DNA from: Clitopilus passeckerianus
Taxonomy: Eukaryota > Basidiomycota > Agaricomycetes > Agaricales > Entolomataceae
Assembly (NCBI GenBank): GCA_944990035.1
Contig: CALYLX010000014.1
Span: forward strand, 1-64,000
Reading direction: 5' to 3'
Length of the DNA stretch: 64,000 nt
Part shown: in pieces, positions 35,968 through 49,619 of the stretch
Layout of the letters: every line of letters starts with the position of its first letter
Numbering within the stretch: position 1 is the stretch's first letter
Position numbers and translations under genes: made by a program
The notes under the pieces: model-generated
Seen by the model: only the letters and a program-made list of their open reading frames with translations
Database searches by the model: none
Told to the model about the DNA's origin: nothing

Positions 35968-37875
35968 CTAGCCTCGTGAAAGGCTCTCCCTGAAGCCCCG
36001 GACAAAGGCATGAAACGGCAGCATCATCCAACCCAACATCCCTGGTGACTCCTCGGTAACCGCCTCCGATGACTTGCGAGGACGATTGGAGGGGTGTATG
36101 GCCGAGCGATCGGTGGCCTCTGGGCCATCTACTTCTTCTCGCGGCCGTTTCTTCCCTTGCTGCCCGTCAGCCTTCGCTTCTACCAGTGGTGAGGCATGTG
36201 AAGGTTCCCGGGGGACAAGAGTGGCCTCCGTAGTCGTTGAGGTTATGGAGGGTGGTGACGGGAATGGAATACTGGAAATATCGGAGGGAACCCCACTTTC
36301 AGCTTCGTCGATGGGGGGTCTGCCCGGACTGTTATACAAAGTTAGTATCGGAGTGTGTTACCAACGCCAACTAGGGACGTACTCTAAGCACGACTTTTTG
36401 TGCTCTTCCCATTTCTCAAGGGAATAATCGCCGGCTCCGGTGAGGTTAACATTCGCCTGACAGTAGGCACACACCACATGGTTGGTATTGAAGGTGCCCA
36501 CTTGTGGGTCGTTCACCAATTTGACTTTCCTAGTGGCCGCTTCTACACGTGTGCTAGGGCTGAGCGCATTCATGAGCCTTTGGACGCAAGGATAGAAGTG
36601 ATCTGACGTACACTTCAGAAGCACCACAGCTCGCACTGTGCCCGAGCCAGTTATTCAGCTTGTATGCGTCGCGAATTGATAACTTAATTATCTTCTTGCA
36701 CCTTCTACATGATACTTGGTCAGACTGGATGTCTGTGCAGCTGGGATCCTGTTCCAAGAAAGCCTTTCTTTCAGCTGCACTCAGACGCAGTTTGAAGCCG
36801 CCTGCAGGAGGCTCGTCTCTATGACAAACAATCAGTATGATGTGCACAGAAAGAGGCCAGCCTGGAACGTACCCAGCTCCATGAGCCTTCACTATATCAC
36901 ATCTGGCTCGATGAATCTCCCAAGGTCTGCTAGCATACGAGGCCTTTCCCAGCTTCACCTTTCTCCCACACTTCTTACACTGAGCTTCGTGTGGTTCGAA
37001 ATCACCACATAGTGGCTGGTCACGGAAATACTGAATTCTTTCGGCTTCCGTCCGGCGTTTTCCCCTCACACTGACAGCAGACTCTGCGATCGATGTGCCA
37101 TCGTCCATTTCTGTTTCTGGGGTCCCGGCACGTCTGTTGATGGAGGGTGGCTTAATGCTTCGTGAACTCGCTACCGAAGGGGGATTTCTTGCGCTGATGG
37201 GTGTTGGGGTGGATTTTGAGGGTGTCGCCTGCTGAGGACCGCCAGCAGAGCTCAAAGAAGAAGATCTTGCGTGACTTTTCTTCTTCGAGCTCGAGGGAGT
37301 TGAGGCAGCAGTTTTGGAATAAGGTGTACGACGAGGCTCGGGGCCAGGAAGACTGGGAGGTGTCATTAGCAATTCATTCGCATCCAGCCTCATCAAGACC
37401 CACTCGAGATCCCCCCTCGATACCCCCCTCACAAGCTTCGCACCAGAAGCAACCTGAGGCGGCACACGTCAGTCGAAAATCGTTGGATGGAGTTTTTGAG
37501 CATTTACTTTCTTCAAAGTGCTCTTTGTGATCGGACCGCTGAAAGGTACCTCAATAGGAGAAGGGGTACGAGCCTTCTTGGAAGGCTTAACAAACTCATT
37601 ATCCGAGTATTCTCTGCAGAAGGTGATGTTCAGTATTATTCCCACGACGAGAGCGAGTTCAACGCACTCGCTTTCCTCCGCATCTTCGGGCTTCTTTCGC
37701 TAATTTCATGGTCAGGCGAGCATAACTATAGTGCTAGACTGATATGTACCTTTGCCTGCTTTGACCTATCCAAATAGGTTTTCTTGACCAATGGTCTAGG
37801 AGGCGATAAGTTTTCAATTTTGCGAGGGGGTTTTGTTATTGTGACTTACCGTTCTGGGGATGATTCAATATCCAT
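35968..37875 (-). CDS. Uncharacterised zinc-module protein (three CxxC-WxxHxxxC units)
   Basis: Multi-exon gene starting MDIESSPER at 37875, then short exons PLVKKTYLDRSKQAK, RKKPEDAEESE, EYSDNEFVKPSKKARTPSPI, and a main exon from VASGAKLVRGVSRGDLEWVL. Three modules follow: CKKCGRKVKLGKASYASRP + WEIHRARC, CRRCKKIIKLSIRDAYKLNN + WLGHSASC, and CAYCQANVNLTGAGDYSLEK + WEEHKKSC. A disordered Ser/Pro/Lys-rich region precedes them, with possible nuclear signals (KKARTPSP, GKKRPREE). The C-terminal end has one amphipathic segment (GMLGWMMLPFHAFVRGFRES). Each module is split from its neighbour by an intron, suggesting exon duplication. No family recognised; exon joins near 36600-36640 are the least sure. 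Confidence 0.6.
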
Positions 37876-38265
37876 TGAGTAAATAAAAGAATGTGGGTAG
37901 CTGAGATTCTAAGAACTCGGAAGATTATCGTAAGAAAAAGGCTAAGATCGTTGTGTTTGCAGTTGAAAAAATGAATTGAAGCACTGTCGACGCGGTTTAA
38001 GGATTGTGCATTGCCAGTGACGGCGAGCTCACGTCGAGGTTGTGGTGAATACAGTTGAGCCTTTCAATCTCCGATCGGTACGACTGTCCGGTTGATCATC
38101 CCTGCTGAAGTCAACGACGTTTCCTTTACCAACACCAATTGAAAATTCGAAGGTGACTAGCTACATGAGAGCTATACTAGTACAGCGACACATCACGAAG
38201 AAATACAGAAAGGGAACAGGTGTTGCTACAATGTCTCTTACTAGCACGTTTATCAATTTACACCA
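37876..38265. other. Intergenic region without a recognised gene
   Basis: 390 bp between the start of the three-module gene and the stop of the multi-Zn2Cys6 gene; promoter of the former. Confidence 0.5.
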
Positions 38266-39880
38266 TTATTGCGAAGGTTGAGTTGAAGGTGGTTGGGCAT
38301 GTTGCATTGAGAGAGGTGGGCCGGCGCCAAGGGGACCATTTCGAACACTCGGGTGCATTGTAGGGTAATACGGTGTTCGCTGCTCTGTCGATATATAGGT
38401 CGGCATCATGCCAGGTGGAGGTGGTTGGCCTGGTCCCATGACTGGAGAAGGATAATATAGGGGGGCACCATTTTGGCTGGCCGGGATGGGCGGCACGTTA
38501 CCCCCTTGATGATGATGCATGGGGGGATACATCAAATGAGGGGGAGGAATTCCTTGAACCTGAGATAGTGGTGGGAGCTGCACAGGCCCAGAAGGTCCAG
38601 GCTGTTGTATAGGAAGATAGGCGGATGCACTAGGGCCGTCCTGAGCTGAGTCTGATTGCCTTCCAGCGTCATCTATACGATAATGTATGAGCAAAGAGGG
38701 AGTTAGAGCTCGTTGAAAGCTATTATTGGCCTACCCGAGTTATCCGCATTCATGGCTTTCCGGTGCGTACATTCTGATGGATTGCCCTCTCGAGCGCAGG
38801 TTTTGCACGCACGGTCAACGCATTCCAGACCTTTGCGAATGCATACTGCGCAAGGTCTGGGGTCATATTTTAAGTTTTTGAAAGGAAAGGTTATAATGGA
38901 TATAGACGTACCTCACACCATCACACCGTACTTTGTCCCGTCTACTTTGGTTTTAGAGGACTAAATGCCATGAAGAAGCTGGAAACACACCTGCAAGTCA
39001 CACAAGCCTGATGACGACATGAGCATCGAGAAGCAGTGGAAGAACGACGTTATAGTCTGTACTCACTGCTTTCACACGAGTACCATGTCCTCGGCCCTTA
39101 CGAGGTTGAGTTACGCATTCCTTGTTGCTTTCCACGCAGTTTGTACACGGCCGTGTATCCTCGCATCGTTTGCCTTCCTGGCGACAGCCTTCGCAGCGCA
39201 GCTTTACGAGCTTTGGGCCCCTCCCAACATGGACGCACTCTTCATTGCGGGCAATACAACGCGAACATGGCCTCTGGTCGTCGCACTAGCAAATGCTTTG
39301 AGTACATTTACTGATTCGAACCAAAAAGGGAATGAACCTTCTTGTTATCTCTGCGACAGTTTGTGCACGCCAACTTGGCACGTTCGGACGCGTTAGGCCG
39401 TCCAGCTTTTGCAGAGGGGCCTTGTGACTCTTGTCGATTGCTTGGTGGAGGCTGTTCTTCTGTGCATTCAAGCTGCATATCCCTACAGCGTTGGCATGGC
39501 TTGCCATTCTCGCACCGGGCGCGAGCACGTCTGCAAGGATCGCAACCATCTATGCACTGATCTGCGGAGTAGCCTTTCTTCGTACAACCACTGCATGGCC
39601 TTGAAAATTGGGTGCGATATGAGCAATCTAGGAACTTTGCATACAATGGCAAACGCGACGTACCTTGCACCATCACAGCGTATTTTATCGCGCCTTTTAC
39701 TACGGTTAGCAAGACAACTGATGAGTAGAGTAGAATATGAACCTGCAGCTAGCACACGCCTATTGGTAAAGCTTTCAGTGAGTTTTAGCAGAGATCAAAG
39801 TAAAAAGTGCATACTCGAGACGCCCTTCGAGGCCAAAAACTCGAATTGTTGTCGGAAATCGGCCGTTGGTCGGAATCCAT
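38266..39880 (-). CDS. Tandem Zn2Cys6 protein (five clusters plus a half cluster)
   Basis: Start MDSDQRPISDNNSSFWPRRA at 39880, about nine exons. Cluster A: ACASCSKRRDKIRCDGARPC + SGCTKKGYSADQC. B: GCDPCRRARARCENGKPC + QRCRDMQLEC. C: ACTNCRRDNKKCDDQRPC + SRCIARNEEC. D: RCEGCRQEGKRCEDTRPC + TNCVESNKEC. E: ACVTCSRRDKVRCDGVRPC + AVCIRKGLEC. A half cluster ACKTCAREGNPSEC follows. Each full unit keeps the fungal C-x2-C-x6-C-x5-C-x2-C-x6/7-C spacing that binds two zinc ions. Fungal regulators of this class normally have one cluster and a fungal_trans domain; neither a middle homology region nor a dimerising coiled coil is seen here. The tail is Pro/Gln/Tyr-rich (YYPSPVMGPGQPPPPGMMPT), like an activation domain. 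Introns fall at the same place in clusters A and E. Confidence 0.75.
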
Positions 39881-40020
39881 GATGATAGCGAAAGCCGACG
39901 GAAGTGGATCAATCAAAGTGAACACTCGGCTATTACCGAAATAGGTAAACGCTCTTAAGAAACTCGCACAATCACGACACAGCTCCCAAGAAATTCTCAT
40001 TGTTTCGACAGTAACTACTT

Positions 40021-41297
40021 TCAATTATTCTCTGTATATACGGCAATAGAATTGATCTTCCACTTGGCATCTGAAAAGGGAGTAATTGTGAGGAGTTGTC
40101 ACTACATTACAAGATACAAAATAACGGTTGCTTACCCTTGAAGTTGTTGGGGTCAGCTACTCGGTCTGCACATGTTCCGGGGCATCCTGAGCTACCATAC
40201 GTTGCACCAGCCCAGTCTCCGCAGAGAGTGGTATCAATGGTCAAGACGTGATCGTAGAAATGATCCTTCATGGTGCATGTCGTCGACTTAAAGTCTGCAG
40301 CAGGCTTGGGCCAGGACGAAGGATTCGGGCTACCGCTGGTGATGTCTCCTGGAATATCAGCTCTGGCAAAGTGCCAAATCTTGATCCCATCGTCGTTCCA
40401 GACATGGGCATATACACCTCCATCGGCAGCGTTGAATCCTTTGCCGTAGGTGCGATCGTCGGAGTCGCGGTACGCGCAGCCAGTGTTATCCTTGGCACCA
40501 CTGGCACACGTTGTGCCGAGGACTTTGCTAGTGGCAGAAGCACCCTTGTCTAGCGAGCATCCTTCCGAAGTATGAAGAGTGTACTGATTGGTTGTCTGAT
40601 CGTGTACACCCTCGAGGATGTCAATCTCACCTGTAGAACGATGTTCAGGAATCCAGAGTTTCTGCACAAATTTGGGATTACTTACCTCCCTTGGGCCAGT
40701 CAGGACCAACCGACCACCAAGCAGGCCAAACACTGCACCCGTGTGGCATGGCAGCGAAGTCTGCGATGAAGAGACCGCCATTGAACTTTTCCTTGGAACT
40801 AATCCGGACGGAATTACGGTTTTCGCCAGACTTCAGCTGAGTCTGATCATCGACAGCGAGAATGGCGATACCATCTTCCACCTTGGCAAGACCCTGCTTG
40901 ACCGCATCCTCCTTGCTTTGATAATTGACCATACCGTGGGTTGGGTCACCGGCGGAGAAGAAGTCCCATTGCCTAGAGGAATACGAAGGTTAACAATCTA
41001 TCTGGTACGGCGGTGAAATAGCACTTGCTCAAGGAAATCGTTGCCAGTGTACTTGACCTTCTGCTTCCAGGGAGATGACCCCCCACCGTTGTCTGGTGTA
41101 GTTCCATTGGCAGGCGGGTTATCACCAGGCCCTCCGTCAGGCTTGGGTACGCCTACAGGTGCCTGTGGGTCATCCCCTGTCGGGGGATCATCGGCGCGCG
41201 CGATAACAGAGCGCTGACTGCGTTTATGAGGGATGGGCGCCCCGAGAATAGCAGCAATAACCAGAGGAAGGACAGAAAGCGTAGCGATTCGAACCAT
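40021..41297 (-). CDS. GH16 endo-1,3(4)-beta-glucanase-like protein, copy 1
   Basis: Starts MVRIATLSVLPLVIAAILGA, a secretion signal, followed by a Pro/Gly/Asp-rich linker (ADDPPTGDDPQAPVGVPKP) not found in copies 2 and 3. The catalytic domain has GLFIADFAAMPHGCSVWPAW, the GH16 active site GEIDILEG (E-x-D-x-x-E nucleophile and acid/base), NQYTLHTSEGC, CGDWAGATYG and a terminal DAKWKINSIAVY strand. GH16 enzymes cut beta-1,3 or beta-1,3/1,4 glucans, either plant or fungal cell wall. Five or so exons. First of three tandem paralogues, all on the minus strand; the 3' end of copy 2 lies 462 bp upstream of this start. Confidence 0.87.
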
Positions 41298-41759
41298 TGT
41301 GTTACTTAGAAATTAGCAAGAAACCAGTTCTTGTTCAATGAGTATGTCAAATTGTCGGTGCGAGGAGAACCAGCCCGCAACTACGCTGTGTTGTGACCGG
41401 CACACAGAAGAGGGGAAGGGAGCGCGGGGGGATCGACGTTCAACGAAGATGCCTAGCTGCATGCCAGCATCAGGTCAGCGTTTTATACCGACTGGGTGAG
41501 CGCCCTGGTTTGATGAAACACTCCGTAGCCGCTTGGTCCGTTGTGGTGTTTGATGTCGTGGGCAGAGGGACTGATTGCTGTGCCAGAAGTTAAAGCCATC
41601 GTGATGAAACAAGTGGAGCAGGGTAACAAAGCCAACAGAAGATACATCAAGATTAAAAATACAGAATGTTAACTAAACCAAGGAAAATCAAATACGGTAG
41701 GAAAGACAGAAGTTCAGAACCCAGCACCAGGCAGAGATTATGGGTCGTCATAACTGTCA

Positions 41760-43057
41760 TTACTGGTAAACCGCGATGTAGTTGAGCTTCCATTTAGCAA
41801 CTAAGATGGAAGAAGCATTTCATCAGCCGCAGTCTATCATAATTGACGAGATCTATGGGACTCACATTTGTAGTTCGAAGGATCAGCCACCATATTCATG
41901 CATTGCCCTGAACACCCGAGCTTATTGAAGGTCGCACCCGCAAAATCGCCACAGAGAGAAGTGTTGATAACAAGCTGATGATCGTGAAAGTGTTTATTCA
42001 TGTCGCAAGATGATGCGGCGAAGAATGCGTTCGGTTTGCCCCAAGATGCTGGGTTGGGGTTCTTGGCCTTGATATCACCTGGAATCTCAGGACGAGCGAA
42101 ATGCCAGATCTTGATCCCCGACTGGTCCCATAGATGAGCGTAGACGCCGCCCGCTTGGAGGTTGAAACCATGGCCGTAGGTGCGGGGGTCCGAGTCCAGA
42201 AAAGCGCAACCAGAGTTGTCATTGGGACTGCTTGCACACTGCTTGCCTAAAACTCGACCCTCAGTCTCCATATTCCCGGTCGAAAGAGTGCAGCCGCCGG
42301 AGGTATGGAGAGTATATTGATTAGTCGGTGTGTCCTGAGTACCCTCAAGAATATCGATTTCACCTTGGAACAGGGCGTCTTTCAAGGTTTAGAGCTACGA
42401 TCGAGCAAACGTACCTCCAGTAGGCCAGTTCGGACCAACACTCCAATAGGCAGGCCATGTACTACAGCCATGAGGCATGGCGAAGATGTCGGCAATGAAC
42501 AAGCCACCGTTGTACTTCTTCCTGGTTGTTATGCGGACTCTAAACCCCCCAGTCAGAGTAGAAGTTATTGGATTTCCATTGGTACTCACGAGTCTCTGTA
42601 ATCGCCACGCTTTAAGCGAGTCTTATCATCAACGGCGAGGACTGTGGTGCCATCATCCTGCACATAAGCCAGGCCCTTATTTTTTGCATTCTGCTTGCTC
42701 TGATAGTTGACGGCGCCGTGGGTGGGGTCTGGCGCAGTGAAGAACTCCCATTGTCTGGACACACATCAGTGTGTTGTTCATCGGAAGCCGCTGACACAGG
42801 GCTTACTCGAAAAATGCCTCTCCTTGATACATATCCACCAGCTTGAAGGTCTTGCCGTTGTTAGTCGTTTCCCTTGATTCTAAGTTGCGTGCCCATGCAG
42901 ATGCCCTCTTGCCCCTGCCAGAGTGCGAAGTGGTCGAGTTGGGAAACGAATGGTGATGGTCTATGCGTGCTTGGGTCTGTCCCGAGAGAGAAACGAGAAG
43001 AAAAGAAGTGATAAAGAGCGATATTGAGTACAGCATACTTGAAAGCCGGAAAACCAA
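41760..43057 (-). CDS. GH16 endo-1,3(4)-beta-glucanase-like protein, copy 2
   Basis: Signal segment MLYSISLFITSFLLVSLSGQ (from the second in-frame ATG at 43036; 43057 is the first). Then a short His/Ser/Arg spacer, the domain start LVDMYQGEAFFEQWEFFTAP, DPTHGAVNYQSKQNAK, GLFIADIFAMPHGCSTWPAY, active site GEIDILEG, NQYTLHTSGGC, CGDFAGATFNKLGCSGQC and final VAKWKLNYIAVYQ. All catalytic residues are present. The cysteines at HGC, GGC, LCGD and SGQC are shared with copies 1 and 3 and probably form disulphides. Secreted beta-glucan hydrolase or transglycosylase; linkage specificity not readable from sequence alone. Confidence 0.87.
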
Positions 43058-43743
43058 GAAAAGTCGAAAGGAACAGGAGGGGTAGAGGCTAGCTCTGGAT
43101 CAGGACGACGTGACAAGGGCGTATCTTCTCGGTGGTCTCGACGTGGGCTTTAAATATAAGCGCATGTCGCCCGCCAGGCAACGAGGAAAAGACAAAAATT
43201 GCATTATTGTGGCTCTCGGCCAAAGATACCACGATCACCGAGGTTGTATCAAAGCCATTGTTCATCGTTGCACAGGTCAGATATGCTTTGTTCGCCCCCA
43301 GACTGGCAGAGTAGTCAGGTTGCATCGCCCAGAATGGCCCAATCGTGTCTTTTTACTCCAAAATTTATCGACAAAGCACAGAAGGGTCATGGTAACTGGC
43401 CAAACAGACGTCGATTGTTGAGAGTGGAAGTTGAATGGAGCCCGCGTGGGAACTGCCCGCAATCAAGCGCGTGCTTCCAGCAAACTTCTGGCGCCTGTTG
43501 GCGAAGGCATGCAAGGTCATGTGCAAAATGGGCCTTAAATCCCATTGGTTTTCTGTACAATGTTCCATTTAGGCAAAGCTGCTACACATGCCATAGCAAG
43601 CTAGGTAAGATGCAATGCCCAAGCAAGGTACTTTAACTACTTTAATCAGGGCATGCCACTGGCAGTTCGTGGCTCTAAAGTCAACGGGATGTCGGAAACA
43701 CTTATAAGGTGACATATAGTTGAAGCTGTGTTATTGCGGGAAT
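43058..43743. other. Intergenic region between GH16 copies 2 and 3
   Basis: 686 bp holding the promoter of copy 2 and the 3' flank of copy 3. Antisense and short ORFs here have no protein-like features. Confidence 0.5.
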
Positions 43744-45011
43744 CTACTGGTAAACAGCAATGTAATTTATCTTCCACTTTGCAACTAGGATAGCAATATT
43801 AGCTGGGCTTCCGAAGCGACAAACTGTTGTCTTACAGATATAGTTTGTAGGATCCATAACTGCCTCCTTGCAATCGGTTCCAGGGCATCCGGCAGCCTTG
43901 TAGCTTGAGCCACCGGCCCAGTCGCCACAGAGTGTCGTGTCAATTACCAAGCTATGCTCGTAGAAATGCTCTGCCATGTTGCACTCCGTTGCAGCCCAGT
44001 ACCCAACAGGAGCAGGCCAAGATGAAGGATCGGGATTGCCCTCTGTGATATCGGCAGGAATATCCGTTCTCGGGAAGTGCCAGATTTTGAGCCCATCCTG
44101 ATCCCACAAGTGTGCAAAGACACCGCCCGCAATGAGATTGAAACCTTGCCCATATGAACGGGTGTCCTCATCGGCGAAATAGCAGCCGGTATTGACGCCA
44201 TTAATTGTTGCACACTGCCTGTTTCCAACACGGCCAGTGACCTGTGTATTCCCGGTGGTCAGATTGCAGTTTGGTCCACTGTGGAGGGTGTACTGGTTGG
44301 TTGGTTGATCGTGGATGCCCTCGACAATATCGATTTCACCTGGACAGGCGGTTCATAAATTGCTATCACATTTCGGCAAACTGGGACAACATACCAGCGT
44401 TTGGCCAGTTAGGACCAACAGACCAGTAGGCTGGCCAGACACTACATCCGTGGGGCATAGCAAAGAAGTCGGCGATGAACAGTCCTCCATTGTACTTCTT
44501 CTTGGTGCTGATGCGCACACTGGAGGATTTCATTAGCTTGTGTTGAACGGTTCAAAGTACTCTTAACTCACGAATCGCGTGGGGCACCTCGGGGCAAAGG
44601 AGTAGTGTCGTCCACTGCCAGGACTGCGGTCCCATCTTCTTGAATATAGGCCAGCTGTTTCTTGACTGCATTGTCTCTGCTCTGATATTGAACGCTGCCG
44701 TGTGTAGGGTCATCGCCGACCATGTAGTCCCAATCACTGGTGGTGTTATATATCAGCATTGCCATATGATAATGGTACATGCAGGCTCACTTCAGGAAGT
44801 TCTCTCCTTTGTACATATCCTGTAACGCGTATGTCTTGCTGCTCGCTCGAGCAACGTTCCCTCCCCTGGAAAGATTGCGAGACCTTCTGCGAGCAAAGGC
44901 AGATGAGGCTGAGCGTCCCTGCCGCTCTGAACCTTCCGCAAGGCTACCAAGCGCCAGCGAAAAGAGGAACAAGAGTGCTATCATATGCAGACCAGGCATA
45001 TTGAATAACAA
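43744..45011 (-). CDS. GH16 endo-1,3(4)-beta-glucanase-like protein, copy 3
   Basis: N-terminal signal MPGLHMIALLFLFSLALGSL (second ATG of MLFNMPG...), then a Ser/Arg-rich spacer SSAFARRRSRNLSRGGN that could hold a dibasic processing site. The catalytic domain runs LQDMYKGENFL, DPTHGSVQYQSRDNAVK, GLFIADFFAMPHGCSVWPAY, active site GEIDIVEG, NQYTLHSGPNC, GVFAHLWDQDGLKIWHFPRT, CGDWAGGSSYKAAGCPGTDC and VAKWKINYIAVYQ. It shares intron positions with copy 2. Closest paralogue appears to be copy 2 by the matching DPTHG and IAVYQ ends. A tandem duplication origin is clear. Confidence 0.87.
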
Positions 45012-46770
45012 GCACTACCAGAGTGACGAGAAGGGGAGCTTGACCAGGTGCCCGACCGAAGTGAAGAACCTTGCATTTTTCCTTGATTATTCTTTATATA
45101 TTTTGTATCAGGATTTGATACAGCTGATACTCTCTGAGCTTGATGCGACGCTGTAACTGCCGCCAGCGTTGATGTCGCGGTTGTGATACGTTGGAACACC
45201 TTGCATTGCCTCGTAGCTTCGACTCGGAAAGAGCCGCCGCTAGTGTCGTCAAGTTCATTGATCCAGGAACACTGCCACTCCATGCCGCAGCGGCTTCCCG
45301 ACTGGCTTGGTTCGACACTGTGCCACCCGAACTAGCTAGTAAATCGTTAGACAAACCATCATGAACCAGTTCCTTCATGGCTTCTTATCGCCTCAAGTTC
45401 AAGTTGTCCCTTTACAGGCACAACCACCTTTGACCTCATTACTGGAATTGTAGCATGTGGAAAAAGGCAGGAGACCCCTTTGTTCTCACTAGCCGAGAGT
45501 TTTCCTCGTTGGAAGCCAGTAATATTACGGAGTTTGGGACTGCAGTCGACAAAGGTAAAATGAGTCTCCAGAGTATGAACGAGAGCAACCTGACGTTATT
45601 CTCTGGAGTCTGTACTGATTCTACATCAAGAACTTGGGTTTGAAGGTCACCAGATGCATCCGAAGAATAAAATGAGATTGTTTCCTCCCATCTTCCATTC
45701 GTCACGGTCTCAGCTCTCCAAGAATTCCAGAATAGCTTCTTGCTGTTGGCGACAACCTGCATCCCTTTCTTACGGTGGCCGAGGTGGTCGACTAGGCTTG
45801 TCACCCTGAAATCTAGTCGTTTGCCACTGTTCGAAGTAGATATGCATCTAACGAAAACTCAGACTGGCTCGGATAAACAGGCCGTGTCGGATTCAGGCTC
45901 GTTGGCGAGAACATTAGGCGGAAGCGCATTGACTGCATGATTGGGAGTCGCCTCAGGCTGTGGACGTCCTTGCTGCGAAAAATCTCTATATCGATGCTCC
46001 CTAGCCGATGTGTCCGTCTGATACTCTAGATCTTCCTCGTGAATCAAATGCTAATTTCAGTCAAGTTCCGACGTTGCTCCAGCAACCACGAGAGATATTG
46101 CAATCGTATTTTTCTGCATCTGCATGGCCATACACCCACCCAAAAACTCCGGGGCTGGAACCTAGCTAAGAATTGGAGCCTTGTTGAGATAACACGATAC
46201 ACAGGAAGGTTGGGAACTATTGCCGAACAAACGAAAGTCTCAACGTGTACAGCGGACTCACAGCCGTCCGCCCTTGTCACCTAAGCTGTTAACCCCAGCG
46301 AAAAAGAATAACAATTCCCAATTTTATTCCCGCAGGTCAAATTAAATGCATTAGCGTGAGGGTATTTTTCCCATTTGACGATTAATTAACCCATGTTCTA
46401 CACCCTTTCCCAAGCGCCCACAATGTGGCACATGTCTGCAACCGACAGGCCCTACAGCCACCCACTGCAGACGCACACCTGCAGAATGATTGCTGTGAGT
46501 GACTGTATATACGTGTATGAATCGTCGGGTAGATATGGTTGCAGTCAGGAGGAATGACTGTGGCCCGCAAGGGACTGCGCTGTCCGTGTCGAGAATCACT
46601 CAATCAACCCCACCTCGACTTACAAAACGCTGTGGAAACCGCCAGCAGGAACACCTGACCAGAATATATCTCACATCGTCACCAGTGTCTATGATCATTG
46701 TTGGTACATATATATCTTCGAATTTTCCAAATGTCCAGGCTTCTGATTTCCATTCTTCCATGCTGTAAAT
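45012..46770. other. Long intergenic region, no firm gene
   Basis: 1.76 kb between the GH16 copy 3 start and the phosphoglucomutase 3' end. It holds the copy 3 promoter and one doubtful ORF (45439-45804). No transposon ends or RNA genes recognised. Confidence 0.5.
45439..45804 (-). CDS. Doubtful small ORF, unknown
   Basis: A 121-codon ORF whose frame stays open further upstream for about 20 codons. It has a protein-like look (KKLFWNSWRAETVTNGRWEE, a hydrophobic LLSFILWRLILPLS) but no domain I recognise. It could be one exon of a small secreted or membrane protein, a decayed gene, or chance. Flanking splice sites did not give a convincing longer model. Confidence 0.2.
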   Translation of the reverse strand: MTSLVDHLGHRKKGMQVVANSKKLFWNSWRAETVTNGRWEETISFYSSDASGDLQTQVLDVESVQTPENNVRLLSFILWRLILPLSTAVPNSVILLASNEENSRLVRTKGSPAFFHMLQFQ

Positions 46771-48793
<2,023 letters not shown>

Positions 48794-49619
48794 CGATGAT
48801 AGTCGAATGAACGAACTGCAGTTGATGCCCAAATTTGGAAATCATGAACCCAATGATGTCAATAAGTCATGTGATAGCGATCAAATGATCGACTTCCCAA
48901 AAAGGCGCCTTGCGATTTACGTGCCGCCTCCTATCTTCACGGCTCATAGTCCGGAAAATCTGGCACAGAACGCTCAAACAGCGAGAACAAGCGCCCTGAG
49001 AAACTGGAAAGTCGTTCTTTCAACTTGTTATCTTTTGGTTTGACTATTTGCCTGGGAGTAGCAAGGCATTGTTTCAAGACAGCGTTTAAGCTTAAGCCTA
49101 CACTACTCAGTCTACTGGACTTCATCACAGTGGGCAATATTTGGGAGACTTGATGTAGAAGGGGCTCTAGGCTGCTGTAGTCGAGGATTCCATGCAGTTC
49201 AGGCCTGCTTACAGGGAATAACTGCCTGACGTTAGAAAGAATGACAAGCCTCTCCGAGTCACTCCCCAACAACGTCGATGTTCCCGGTTTATGAGACAGT
49301 TCCAGGTAACCGCCAAACGCTCGCCTAGGCCTTCGTATCTCGTAGAAGGCAAGGTATAATAACAAGATGAGCGTATGGGTCAGTGATGGGCATGATCGCG
49401 ACAGGATGCGTTGGTGGAAATGTTCCTTTATTATGGTGAGCAGTTGATACAGGGAATAAATCAATGAGAGGGAAGCGTTATATACTAGCAATATAATATG
49501 GAGGCAGAGAACGAAGATTTATGAGCAAGAGATCTAGCAATGTGGAAAGCAACGACCCGAAGTCCCGAATCAAAATACGAAATCAATGGGGGCAACCCAA
49601 TAATACAGTCCTTTTAGTC
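48794..49619. other. Intergenic region with one doubtful ORF
   Basis: 826 bp between the phosphoglucomutase start and the zinc-finger gene stop. A 184-codon minus-strand ORF (48937-49491, MLVYNASLSLIYSLYQLLTI...) is open but shows no domain or conserved motif; it may be chance or a small unknown gene. Confidence 0.3.

Noticed and set aside
40021..45011. Secondary-metabolite gene cluster
   Set aside because: The neighbouring genes are glucanases and regulators; no PKS, NRPS, terpene synthase or P450 is present.
48937..49491. 184-codon minus-strand ORF
   Set aside because: Not listed as a gene: no recognisable motif, and it sits in the short gap between two well-supported genes; chance cannot be excluded.
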